Shown here: one piece after another, positions 35,503-44,196 of the stretch
How positions within the stretch are numbered: position 1 is the first letter of the stretch
Layout of the letters: the number at the start of each line of letters is the position of its first letter
NCBI GenBank assembly: GCA_964586765.1
Contig: CAZPHN010000003.1
Coordinates: 43,430 to 107,429, forward strand
Direction of reading: 5' to 3'
Length of the DNA stretch: 64,000 bases
Source: UBA3263 sp964586765
GTDB taxonomy: Bacteria > Bacteroidota > Bacteroidia > Bacteroidales > Muribaculaceae
Made by a program: the position numbers and the translations under genes
The notes under the pieces: generated by a model
What the model was told of the DNA's origin: nothing
Databases searched by the model: none
The model's input: the letters and a program-made list of their open reading frames with translations, nothing else

Positions 35503-35760
35503 GATTGAATGGCAAATTGGAAAGGCGGTTTCCAAACCGCCGCCAAATCCGCCAATTCCCGTCAACCCCCTTGGGGAATGTTACCGGCACGCGAGACGCA
35601 CACCGTCCCCCCACCGTAGGGATGCTCCCCGGAGCATCCTCATTTCGTATACACCACAACACACCCACCTCCCGTCCACACCTCGGTGCATCGGAGTGCG
35701 CCTCTCCCCTAAGCGCAAAAAACAGCAGCGGAATGAATGTTTCCGCTGCCGTCGAAGGAT
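35503..35760. repeat. Repeat-rich gap: REP-like, a dispersed 29-mer and a terminator-like hairpin
   Basis: The 601-base gap to the next gene starts with a REP-like unit (35515-35550, GGAAAGGCGGTTT with AAACCGCC), similar to the repeats beside the transposase at 58713. The 29-base repeat lies at 35615-35643 (copy 2 of the one at 13509). A hairpin GCAGCGG/CCGCTGC with TGTTTTTTG on the minus strand at 35711-35750 is nearly identical to the terminator at 13548, but here no minus-strand gene ends nearby. No coding frame is convincing. Confidence 0.7.
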
Positions 35761-35773
35761 ATTCATATTCATT

Positions 35774-35803
35774 TTGTTATATCGAGAAAAAACATTAACT
35801 TTG
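35774..35803 (+). promoter_or_regulatory. Promoter of the regulator pseudogene / restriction island
   Basis: TTG (35774-35776), a 19-base spacer and TAACTTTG (35796-35803). It is a good match and lies about 60 bases before the pseudogene and 300 before the membrane protein gene. Confidence 0.7.
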
Positions 35804-35862
35804 CATCAAACATCAAGGTAATGTAATCACATCGCAAAACAAGTGAGATAGAATCGCAGAAA

Positions 35863-36047
35863 ATAAAAGTAGCATTAGTTGAGAACGGCATAACGGGTAG
35901 ATGGTTAGCCGAACAGGTTGGTAAAACTAGGCAACCGTTATCCGGTGGTGTTACAACAAAATGCAGCCCTCTCTTGATACGCTTGTGAGGATTTTAGAAT
36001 TACTTAAAATTGATGTTATAGATGTAATTGTAAGCAATAAAGCATAG
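35863..36047 (+). pseudogene. XRE-family HTH regulator, inactivated by a frameshift
   Basis: The frame from 35863 reads KVALVENGITGRWLAEQVGK then TRQPLSGG and stops; the next frame from about 35940 reads RWCYNKMQPSLDTLVRILEL and ends SNKA at 36047. Joined, this is a typical small Bacteroidales Cro/CI-like HTH (VGKTRQTVIRWCYNK... MQPSLDTL). One base is missing near 35933-35936 (CAACC where CAAACC would restore the frame). The expected ATG start also reads ATA at 35863. It is therefore decayed and should be inactive. It stands at the head of the restriction island and may once have controlled it. Confidence 0.75.
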
Positions 36048-36103
36048 TCTAAGACAATAAGTATTGATAGAATCGAGAGAGTAATCTTCCATTAGTAAAT
36101 CGT

Positions 36104-36994
36104 ATGAAATATATAGACTTTCTCAAAAGATATTGGCTATTAATGTTACTGCTGGCTCTTTGTCCAGTAGCGGTAAACTATATTGTCCTTACCCCAAATT
36201 TTCTACCAATAGTTGGAGACTCTGAGATATGGTTGGCATTCTTTGGCTCTTTCATTGGTTCAGCTATTATGGCAGGAATAACACTATATGTATTACAGGA
36301 GCAGCTTCAACAGAACCAAGGTGAAAATAGACAAAACCGAGATGATAATAGAGCCGAGAATGAAGCAAACAGGTTGCAATCTCAGAAATTTAGGTTACAG
36401 GAAATTGAATTAAAATGGTTTGACGATCTTAAGCAGGCTTGCTCAAAATTGTATTCAGCCTTTAGTTCAAATGATGTAGTTATCGCGAGCGATTTAGATC
36501 CGTTGTCTGATGGTTTTCATGATGAGGTGACGCGGCTTATAAATCGGATGAATGACGCCTATTTCAACTTTCAATTAGTTGTCAATTATCACAAGAATAT
36601 TGTAAATAGAGCTGAGGCTAATAAAATAAAGCATTTAGTTGTTGAATATCTTGCACTTCTTGGTGATATGCAAGGTCTACATATTTATGGAATACATCTA
36701 AAAAAAGGACTTGAGGAAGTAGATTACTCACCAGAGGAATTAGATGAACGATTTAAGCGTTTTATCCTTAAATCTAAAAAGGGAATGGAGTTCCCAAATA
36801 TTACTGAAAACAGAGTTTGGGATTTATTGATTGATGAGAAATTTGATAAATTAGAATATATACCTCAAATCCTTAATAAACTTCGGCAAAGAATTGATAA
36901 ATTCGATATGCTTATTGTCGGAGATTCAATTACTGAATTAGTTAAAACCGAATATCGTAAGGTAACGGAAATCCTTTCCAACGATATCGATTAA
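36104..36994 (+). CDS. Membrane-anchored coiled-coil protein of unknown function
   Basis: A 296-residue protein with two N-terminal membrane helices (about residues 11-31 and 42-64), then a charged coiled coil (QNQGENRQNRDDNRAENE, about 73-90) and a helical cytoplasmic domain to the end. No recognised domain. The DNA is noticeably richer in A+T than the surrounding core genes, which suggests transfer. It lies 12 bases before hsdM in the same direction and after the decayed regulator, so it appears to belong to the restriction island. A role as a membrane component of the defence locus is inference. Confidence 0.85.
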   Translation: MKYIDFLKRYWLLMLLLALCPVAVNYIVLTPNFLPIVGDSEIWLAFFGSFIGSAIMAGITLYVLQEQLQQNQGENRQNRDDNRAENEANRLQSQKFRLQEIELKWFDDLKQACSKLYSAFSSNDVVIASDLDPLSDGFHDEVTRLINRMNDAYFNFQLVVNYHKNIVNRAEANKIKHLVVEYLALLGDMQGLHIYGIHLKKGLEEVDYSPEELDERFKRFILKSKKGMEFPNITENRVWDLLIDEKFDKLEYIPQILNKLRQRIDKFDMLIVGDSITELVKTEYRKVTEILSNDID

Positions 36995-37006
36995 ATTTGA
37001 CGTATT

Positions 37007-38524
37007 ATGATTACAGGACAGATAAAGAATCAGATAGACCGGATTTGGGATGCCTTCTGGGGCAAGCAGTCCGGTATTACCAACCCGATAACGGTGATGG
37101 AGCAGATGACGTATCTGTTCTTTATGAAACTTCTCGATGATGCACAAAGGCAACGAGAGGCCATATCCAATGAGCTTGAACTTGACTATGCTTGCGATGA
37201 TACTTTCGCATATGGGAGTTGGCATAATCCGGAAACAGATGAAGATATTCCGTCTGACTCACTTCGCTGGCACGTGTTCAAACACTACGATGCTGACAAG
37301 ATGCATCGCCACATCCAGCGTAACGTATTCGTTTATATTAAGACCCTAAATCGTGGCGAGGATTCGGCATATTCCCGATTCATGAGCAATGCCGTGTTTA
37401 TGATAGCCTCGCCTAAAGCGTTACAGACTATCGTTGACGGTATCGACAATCTACCTATGACCGACCGTGATACGATGGGTGATGTCTATGAATATATCCT
37501 CGGTAAGATGGCTTCAAGTGGCAAAAACGGACAGTTCCGTACTCCGCGCCATATTATCCGGATGATGGTCGAGCTGATGCGTCCGACTCTTGAAGATACC
37601 GTCTGTGACCCGGCGATGGGTAGCGCAGGCTTTATTGTTGAGACTGCCAAGTACGTCAAGGAGCATTATGGGAAAGAGTTGATGAATCAGCGCAATTATG
37701 ACCACTTCCGCAACACGATGTTGCACGGCTTTGATACCGACCAAACCATGCTCCGCATCGGCGCGATGAACCTTATGCTCCACGATATCCATAATCCCGA
37801 CGTGGCTTTCCTTGATTCCCTTTCAAGTGACAACAAGGATAATGAACGTTACTCGCTAGTACTTGCTAATCCGCCATTCAAGGGCAGCCTTGATCAGGAG
37901 AGCGTAGATAAATCACTGACTGCTATAGCAAAGACTCCAAAGACAGAGCTGCTTTTCCTCGCCCTTTTCCTTCGTATTCTCCGCACCGGCGGTCGCTGTG
38001 CATCCATTGTACCTGACGGAGTCCCTTCCGGCGATAAAAAGGCGTTTATTGACATCAAGAAGGCTATTGTCGACCGCAACCGACTTGAAGCCGTAATTTC
38101 AATGCCCTCTGGTGTGTTCAAGCCATACGCAGGAGTTTCGACTGCCATACTTATCTTTACCAAGACAGGAGCCGGTGGCACAGATAAAGTTTGGTTCTAC
38201 GATATGCGGGCTGATGGATTCTCGCTCGATGACAAACGCAAGCCCATAGAAGATAACGACATTCCCGATATTATTGCCCGTTGGAACAATCTTGCGGAGG
38301 AAGAAAAGCGTCAGCGTACCGACCAATCATTCTTTGTTCCCATAGAAGAAATTCGTGAGCACAACTACGACCTCTCGTTCAACACCTACAAAGAGACTGT
38401 CCGTGAAGTCGTTGAATACGAAGCCCCCGAGATAATCATAGAGCGTACCGCCCGTCTGCTCAATAAAATCTCCGAGAGCGTTCTTTCCCTCCAATCCTTT
38501 ATCGCCACCGACCATGAAGCATAA
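37007..38524 (+). CDS. hsdM: Type I restriction-modification methyltransferase HsdM
   Basis: A 505-residue adenine methyltransferase that modifies DNA with HsdS. It has an N-terminal HsdM helical domain (residues about 8-140), the SAM-binding motif DPAMGSAGF (about 201-209) and the catalytic NPPF (about 288-291), with TRD-contact sequences at the end. The last 11 bases overlap hsdS, implying coupled translation. The chain appears complete and intact. Confidence 0.97.
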   Translation: MITGQIKNQIDRIWDAFWGKQSGITNPITVMEQMTYLFFMKLLDDAQRQREAISNELELDYACDDTFAYGSWHNPETDEDIPSDSLRWHVFKHYDADKMHRHIQRNVFVYIKTLNRGEDSAYSRFMSNAVFMIASPKALQTIVDGIDNLPMTDRDTMGDVYEYILGKMASSGKNGQFRTPRHIIRMMVELMRPTLEDTVCDPAMGSAGFIVETAKYVKEHYGKELMNQRNYDHFRNTMLHGFDTDQTMLRIGAMNLMLHDIHNPDVAFLDSLSSDNKDNERYSLVLANPPFKGSLDQESVDKSLTAIAKTPKTELLFLALFLRILRTGGRCASIVPDGVPSGDKKAFIDIKKAIVDRNRLEAVISMPSGVFKPYAGVSTAILIFTKTGAGGTDKVWFYDMRADGFSLDDKRKPIEDNDIPDIIARWNNLAEEEKRQRTDQSFFVPIEEIREHNYDLSFNTYKETVREVVEYEAPEIIIERTARLLNKISESVLSLQSFIATDHEA

Positions 38525-39674
38525 CTGGGAATACCAACCATTGGGAGTCCTTTGTGAAATAATAAACGGTTTTGCTTTTAAAAGCGAATTATTTAGAGAT
38601 ACAGGGAGCCCGATATTGAGAATCGCGAATATTCAAAACGACTCAGTTGTTACTGAAAATGTTACGTATTGTAATCCAACTGATTACAATACGAATCTAT
38701 CAAAATATATAGTTCGAACTAACGATATAGTAATGGCTCTGTCTGGTGCTACTACCGGGAAGGTTGGGATAAATAGCACAAAGACAGAATTCTATCTAAA
38801 TCAACGTGTTGCTTTATTTAAAAACTTCTCTGCAAATAGGAAATATGTATTCTATTTCTTAAAACACGAAAGTAATAATATCCTTAACAAAGCATACGGG
38901 TGTGCTCAGCCCAATATTAGTACATCGCAGTTAGAGTCTATAATTATTCCGGTGCCACAGATGGAAGTTCAGGGGCAGATTGTAGCGGAATTGGACAAGA
39001 TAAACGAGATAATTAGCGATTGCAAGGGAGCAATCTGCAATCTTGACAACCTCGCCCAATCCCTCTTCTACGACTGTTTCGGCGACCCCATCACCAACCC
39101 CAAAGGTTGGGATGTCAAGCCTCTGAGTGATTTAGTTGAAGGAAAGTTAGAGTATGGCTCCGGGGCATCAGGTGTTCCTTTCGATGGGAAAATTCGTTAT
39201 ATTCGCATTACCGATATTGATGAAAATGGAAATCTTAAACCTCAAATAGCTTCCTCTCCGTCAATATATGAGTCAAAATACGATCTCCACGATGGAGACA
39301 TATTGTTTGCAAGAAGCGGAGCAACTGTAGGAAAGACATTTTTATATAAATCAAGGATTGGGAAGGCTATAAATGCAGGTTATTTGATAAGAGCTACTCC
39401 AAAACAAGATACCATTAGGTCATTATATTTATATAACCTCACAAAAACATCTTATTACCTTGAGTTTATTAAAAAATCTATATATGGAGCAGCGCAACCG
39501 AATGTAAATGCAAAAGCATATGGTTCTCTATTGGTTCCCCTTCCGCCGATGGAGTTGCAGGAGAAGTTTGCGGCTCGTGTTGAGCAGATTGAGGAGCAGA
39601 AGAAGGGATTGGAGGAAACGATTGCGAATATGCAAACGCTCCTTGATAGTCGTATGGATTATTGGTTTAACTAA
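38514..39674 (+). CDS. hsdS: Type I specificity subunit HsdS
   Basis: A 386-residue DNA-recognition subunit with two target recognition domains: TRD1 at about 5-165 (QPLGVLCEIINGFAFKSE) and TRD2 at about 200-350 (PLSDLVEGKLEYGSGAS). Central and C-terminal helical spacers are present (PVPQMEVQGQIVAELDKINE and PLPPMELQEKFAARVEQIEE). The two halves are diverged, so the target is likely asymmetric and bipartite, but it cannot be read from sequence. AT-rich relative to hsdM, as is usual for exchanged TRDs. Confidence 0.96.
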   Translation: MKHNWEYQPLGVLCEIINGFAFKSELFRDTGSPILRIANIQNDSVVTENVTYCNPTDYNTNLSKYIVRTNDIVMALSGATTGKVGINSTKTEFYLNQRVALFKNFSANRKYVFYFLKHESNNILNKAYGCAQPNISTSQLESIIIPVPQMEVQGQIVAELDKINEIISDCKGAICNLDNLAQSLFYDCFGDPITNPKGWDVKPLSDLVEGKLEYGSGASGVPFDGKIRYIRITDIDENGNLKPQIASSPSIYESKYDLHDGDILFARSGATVGKTFLYKSRIGKAINAGYLIRATPKQDTIRSLYLYNLTKTSYYLEFIKKSIYGAAQPNVNAKAYGSLLVPLPPMELQEKFAARVEQIEEQKKGLEETIANMQTLLDSRMDYWFN

Positions 39675-39698
39675 AATGTGAGACGTGTCTCACATTTT
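39673..39698. repeat. Perfect 26-base palindrome between hsdS and the DUF1016 gene
   Basis: AAAATGTGAGAC-GT-GTCTCACATTTT begins on the last two bases of the hsdS stop codon. It can act as a terminator or an operator. The left arm recurs inside the next gene (40027-40038), followed there by GTCTCAC, and in that gene it encodes part of a conserved segment (KCETMSHE). Confidence 0.8.
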
Positions 39699-39715
39699 CA
39701 CTAAGAAAAGAGATT

Positions 39716-40768
39716 ATGGCAAACATTGTAAATGAAATCAATTCGTTAGATATACCTCAACAAGAATATGATACACTTGTTGAGAGGATTGATAATCTGT
39801 GGTCGACGGCTCGCAACCGCGCAGCTGTTGCCGTTAATACAGAATTGCTTGATGCCAATTGGCAAACGGGACAATATATTGTTGAATTTGAGCAGAAAGG
39901 CAAGATTCGTGCTGAATATGGTAAACAATTGCTTATAAGACTTGCCCGAGACTTGACTGCGCGGAGAGGCAAAGGATTCAGCCGTTCTAACCTGACATAT
40001 ATGAGAAAGCTCTATCTGGTATTTCCAAAATGTGAGACAATGTCTCACGAATTGACTTGGAGCCATTATTTTGAGTTGCTGAAATGTGAAAATGAGATGG
40101 AACTTCAATTCTATCTGCATGAGGCCATCAATCAGAAATGGAAGGTAAGAGAGTTAAAACGTCAAATAAAGTCTTCTCTTTTCCAGCGTATTGCACTAAG
40201 TAAAGACAAAAAGAGTGTGTTGGTATTGGCACAACAAGGACGCTCTATAATGACTGCCGACGATATTATTCATGACCCATTTGTTCTTGAATTCACCGGT
40301 ATCCCTACGAAAAAGCGATACAAAGAGGGCGAACTTGAAAAGGCTCTGAAAGACAACATGGAAAAATTCCTGCTCGAACTGGGCAGAGGTTTCGCTTTTG
40401 TTGGACGACAATATTCAATGCCAATCGGTGGTCGTAATATGAGGGTAGATTTAGTGTTCTACCATACCATCCTAAAATGTTACGTACTAATTGATTTGAA
40501 ACGCGATGAGATACAACACGGTGACATTGGTCAAATGAATCTGTATCTCAATTATTTCAAAGCAGAGGTATGTATGCCCGACGACAATCCGCCAATCGGA
40601 ATAGTTTTGGGGGCGCGACGTGATGAAGTATTGATGGACTATGCTCTTGGAGGGATAACCAACAACCTGTTTGTGGCTCGTTATCAACTATATCTTCCTA
40701 AGAAGGAGGAACTGCAAGCACAACTTGATAAAATTCTAAACGAGACAGAAGAAGATAGCTTATGTTGA
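39716..40768 (+). CDS. DUF1016 / YhcG-family PD-(D/E)xK nuclease
   Basis: A 350-residue cytoplasmic protein. The N-terminal DUF1016_N domain (about 10-170) includes SRSNLTYMRKLYLVFP and LTWSHYFELLKCENE. The C-terminal nuclease domain has the catalytic pattern MRVDLVFYH followed by YVLIDLKR (Asp...Asp/Glu-x-Lys). YhcG-family proteins are found in defence islands and in T4-like phage, and the activity is presumed DNA cleavage. The gene is inserted between hsdS and hsdR, with its stop overlapping the hsdR start by 7 bases, which indicates a joint role with the type I system. Confidence 0.93.
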   Translation: MANIVNEINSLDIPQQEYDTLVERIDNLWSTARNRAAVAVNTELLDANWQTGQYIVEFEQKGKIRAEYGKQLLIRLARDLTARRGKGFSRSNLTYMRKLYLVFPKCETMSHELTWSHYFELLKCENEMELQFYLHEAINQKWKVRELKRQIKSSLFQRIALSKDKKSVLVLAQQGRSIMTADDIIHDPFVLEFTGIPTKKRYKEGELEKALKDNMEKFLLELGRGFAFVGRQYSMPIGGRNMRVDLVFYHTILKCYVLIDLKRDEIQHGDIGQMNLYLNYFKAEVCMPDDNPPIGIVLGARRDEVLMDYALGGITNNLFVARYQLYLPKKEELQAQLDKILNETEEDSLC

Positions 40769-43700
40769 ATTTCGATTACCTCAAAAATATTCCTGAACTC
40801 AGCGAACTTCATCGACTTTGTGACTTGTGTGAGCAACGACAGTCCACTGAGCCGGATTCTTCAGCTATCTATGCCCGAAAAGCACTCGAATGGCTCGTAA
40901 AGGCTATCTTCATGATGAAAAATGAAGATGTACCGGAACGCGCAACACTTTTCACTTTAACCATCTCTCCAGTATTCACTGATTTCATTGCTGATCCGGA
41001 GCTGATGAAAGCCGTTCACTGGATAAGAAAAATCGGTAATCTCGCCGCTCACGACGGAACGGTGACCAAAGGAGATGCCTTTTTCACGGTTCTTAACTTA
41101 TATAATCTTGTCGGTGGTGTACTCCTCAAACTCCGGGTGCTCAGCAGTCTTGCGCCGTTTGACAGGTCGCTGTTGCCGACACGTCCTACATCTCCAAAAA
41201 TCATTGTTCCCTTACAAACAGAACCGACGCCCGAGGAATTTGTAGCCACAGTCGAGCCGGAGCAAATTGCCGAGGCTCCTGCGGTTAATGCAAATGTTTC
41301 GTGGGGCGATATATCCGAAGCAGAAACGCGCAGGCGGTTTATCGACTTGATGTTACGCGAAGCCGACTGGGAGGTTATGGAGACCGAAGGGGATATTGTC
41401 GGAGGTAAGGCTTGTATTGAAGTCGAAGTTGACGGTATGCCAAATACGACGGGCAAGGGATATGCCGATTATGTGTTGTTTGGGACGGACGGAAAACCTC
41501 TTGCAGTAGTGGAAGCAAAGAGAACAAGCGTAGACCCCAATGCTGGTAAACATCAGGCAGAGCTTTATGCCGATGCGCTGGAACGTCGCTACCATGTGCG
41601 TCCTGTAATCTACTACACCAATGGTTTTGAAATTTACTGTATTGACGGTATGGGCTATCCGCCACGTCGATTGTTTGCGTTCCACACGGCAAAAGATCTG
41701 GAACTCATTATATCCCGACGGACTTCTCGCGCACATATCACCGATTTTTCGGTAACGCGAGAGATAACCGACCGCTACTATCAGGAGCGAGCCGTGAAAT
41801 ATATGAGCCAATGGTTTAACGCCTATCATCGTCGCGGTTTACTGGTAATGGCTACCGGTACGGGTAAAACACGTACTGCAATCTCGCTTGTCGACGTACT
41901 GCAGCGCAACAACTGGGTTAAAAACACTCTTTTTCTTGCCGACCGCACATCTTTGGTAAATCAAGCAGCACGAAATTTTGCAAAACTTTTGCCGAACATC
42001 AATATAACAGTACTGAGCGACAAGACAACAGAGACAGACCCCAATGCTAGAATCGTATTCTCTACGTATCAGACAATGATTAACTATGTCAATACAGATG
42101 ATAAACCTTTCAGCATCGGGCGTTTTGACCTGATAATCATTGATGAAGCGCATCGCTCGGTATTCGGCAAGTTTGGCGACATATTCCGCTATTTCGATTC
42201 TTTGCTTGTTGGTCTGACTGCCACTCCGCGCGATCAAGTAGATAAATCGACCTACGAACTCCTGCACTTGGAGGGAGGAGAGCCAACTGACTATTACGAA
42301 TACAAGACGGCGGTTGAAGATGGCTATCTTGTAGATTACAAGGGATTAATCCGAGGCTCAAAGATAGTCAATGAGGGTATTAAATATGATGACCTGTCAG
42401 ATGAGGAGAAGCAAGAACTCGAACAGGTGTGGGAATATGAACAGGTGAACAAAGACCCTGATGAGGAATGGCAACCACGCAACATTGACGAAAAGGAGAT
42501 ATTCAAATATATATACAACACTGACACCATCGACAAGATGCTTCAGGACCTGATGGAGAATGGGCTGAAAATTCTGTCCGGGGACCTCATTGGCAAGACT
42601 ATCATTTTCGCCATGAACTCAAAGACCGCGAAGCTGATTGTAGAACGATTCAACATCCTTTATCCGGAATACGGACCAAAGTTCTGTGAACAGATTGACT
42701 ATTCCATTAATTACTCTCAGGACCTAATTAATAAATTCAGTCTGCGTGATAGTCTTCCACAGATTGCTGTATCCGTCGATATGCTTGATACAGGCATAGA
42801 TGTTCCCGATGTGCTTAATCTTGTATTCTTCAAACGTGTGCGCTCCAAAATCAAGTTTATGCAGATGATTGGTCGCGGTACTCGTCTAAGCGAGAACATA
42901 TTTGGTGAAGGTCAGCATAAGGAACATTTCTACATCTTTGACTGGGGTGGCAACTTCAAATACTTCGGCGAAAATCCTAAAGAAGGGAAATTGCTAAAAT
43001 CAGCATCTTTAACCGAGCGACTGTTTGGAATCAGAGCGGACATTGCTTGTGCATTGCAGGCTCCGCAATATCAAGAGGATGAGTTTGCCAAACACTTGCA
43101 TGATGAGCTTAAGGAGACGTTGAAGCAAGAAGTTTTGAAATTAAATGATGCTCATATTTCGGTAAGAAATCACTGGCCTACGGTTGACAAATTCAGAAAT
43201 TCCGACACATGGCAATATATTTCAGAAGTGGATGTGCTTGATTTGAAAAATGAGGTTGCTCCGCTACTTCCGAAGTCAATGGAAAATGAGCTTGCAAAGA
43301 AATTCGACCTGCTATCGCTCTATACTCAGCTCGGAATGGTTGATGAGTCTTTTGACAGTCATCGACACGAATCTCAGATTACCCGCATTGCGGATGCTCT
43401 GCGAAAAAGAGCTACTTTGCCGGATGTTCAAGCTAAGATGCCGTTGTTAAATGAAATAATGACTTCCGCATTCTGGGAAAACAAGACTCTCGCCTCTATT
43501 GAGAATATGAGACGTGAGTTAAGGGATTTGATGAAATATCTAAAAGGGGAAAGCGGTAAGACTTTCACCGTTAATATTGAAGATGATGTAACTGATGGAG
43601 GTGAAGCAGGAGAGTTCAACACGACTATGACTTATCGTGAGAAACTTCTCGACTTCCTGACGAACCGTCGCGACCATCCTGTTTTGCAAAAAATCCATAA

Positions 43701-44094
43701 TCTTGAAAATTTGACATCGGATGATATTGAAGAACTTGAGAAAATTCTATGGCAGGAACTCGGCACTAAAGAAGACTATGAACGCTATCTTCGAAGGGAG
43801 AGGATGACTGCTGATATTCCTGTTGCAGCGTTTATCAGAAAGGTTGTCGGTCTTGACCGTAAGAAAGCTATCAGCCTGTTTACAGAGTTCATTTCTGCCA
43901 ACAGCCTGACAGCTGAACAAGAAGAGTTTATCAACAATATCCTTAATTACGTTTGTCAGAACGGAGATATGGAGAAGAAAGTATTTCGCGAAAATCGCAT
44001 ATTCCGCGACTCACTCCTACGCTATTTCCCTGACAAAGCTGCAAAGGTGGCTCAATTCGTGACTATGCTTCATGATGCAATAACCGCGGCATAA
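40762..44094 (+). CDS. hsdR: Type I restriction endonuclease subunit HsdR, with N-terminal DUF4145
   Basis: An 1110-residue motor and nuclease subunit. Residues about 5-115 match DUF4145 (PDSSAIYARKALEWLVKAIF, IGNLAAHDG). A PD-(D/E)xK nuclease domain follows, with GYADYVLFGTDGKPLAVVEA giving Asp about 233 and Glu-x-Lys about 254-256. Next is the SF2 translocase with Walker A MATGTGKTRTA (near 366), DEAH at 460 (IIDEAHRS), and motif VI MIGRGTRLSE. A C-terminal helical region follows. The DUF4145 start is usual for the EcoEI-type R subunits. It completes a restriction system that looks functional. Confidence 0.96.
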   Translation: MLNFDYLKNIPELSELHRLCDLCEQRQSTEPDSSAIYARKALEWLVKAIFMMKNEDVPERATLFTLTISPVFTDFIADPELMKAVHWIRKIGNLAAHDGTVTKGDAFFTVLNLYNLVGGVLLKLRVLSSLAPFDRSLLPTRPTSPKIIVPLQTEPTPEEFVATVEPEQIAEAPAVNANVSWGDISEAETRRRFIDLMLREADWEVMETEGDIVGGKACIEVEVDGMPNTTGKGYADYVLFGTDGKPLAVVEAKRTSVDPNAGKHQAELYADALERRYHVRPVIYYTNGFEIYCIDGMGYPPRRLFAFHTAKDLELIISRRTSRAHITDFSVTREITDRYYQERAVKYMSQWFNAYHRRGLLVMATGTGKTRTAISLVDVLQRNNWVKNTLFLADRTSLVNQAARNFAKLLPNINITVLSDKTTETDPNARIVFSTYQTMINYVNTDDKPFSIGRFDLIIIDEAHRSVFGKFGDIFRYFDSLLVGLTATPRDQVDKSTYELLHLEGGEPTDYYEYKTAVEDGYLVDYKGLIRGSKIVNEGIKYDDLSDEEKQELEQVWEYEQVNKDPDEEWQPRNIDEKEIFKYIYNTDTIDKMLQDLMENGLKILSGDLIGKTIIFAMNSKTAKLIVERFNILYPEYGPKFCEQIDYSINYSQDLINKFSLRDSLPQIAVSVDMLDTGIDVPDVLNLVFFKRVRSKIKFMQMIGRGTRLSENIFGEGQHKEHFYIFDWGGNFKYFGENPKEGKLLKSASLTERLFGIRADIACALQAPQYQEDEFAKHLHDELKETLKQEVLKLNDAHISVRNHWPTVDKFRNSDTWQYISEVDVLDLKNEVAPLLPKSMENELAKKFDLLSLYTQLGMVDESFDSHRHESQITRIADALRKRATLPDVQAKMPLLNEIMTSAFWENKTLASIENMRRELRDLMKYLKGESGKTFTVNIEDDVTDGGEAGEFNTTMTYREKLLDFLTNRRDHPVLQKIHNLENLTSDDIEELEKILWQELGTKEDYERYLRRERMTADIPVAAFIRKVVGLDRKKAISLFTEFISANSLTAEQEEFINNILNYVCQNGDMEKKVFRENRIFRDSLLRYFPDKAAKVAQFVTMLHDAITAA

Positions 44095-44156
44095 TTGAAA
44101 GCACTCTTTAATTTTTCATTTTTAATTTATCATTTTCTTTTTTCATTTTTTTGTGT

Positions 44157-44164
44157 TATCTTTG
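44157..44164 (+). promoter_or_regulatory. Promoter -7 box of the carboxyltransferase operon
   Basis: TATCTTTG, 32 bases before the ATG at 44197, in a run of A+T-rich repeats (TTTTTCATTTTTAATTT type, also seen at 51978-52005 and 50500-50530). A -33 TTG at the right distance is not evident. Confidence 0.5.
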
Positions 44165-44196
44165 CGCATAATTAACCAAAAATGAAATTTTGAGAT

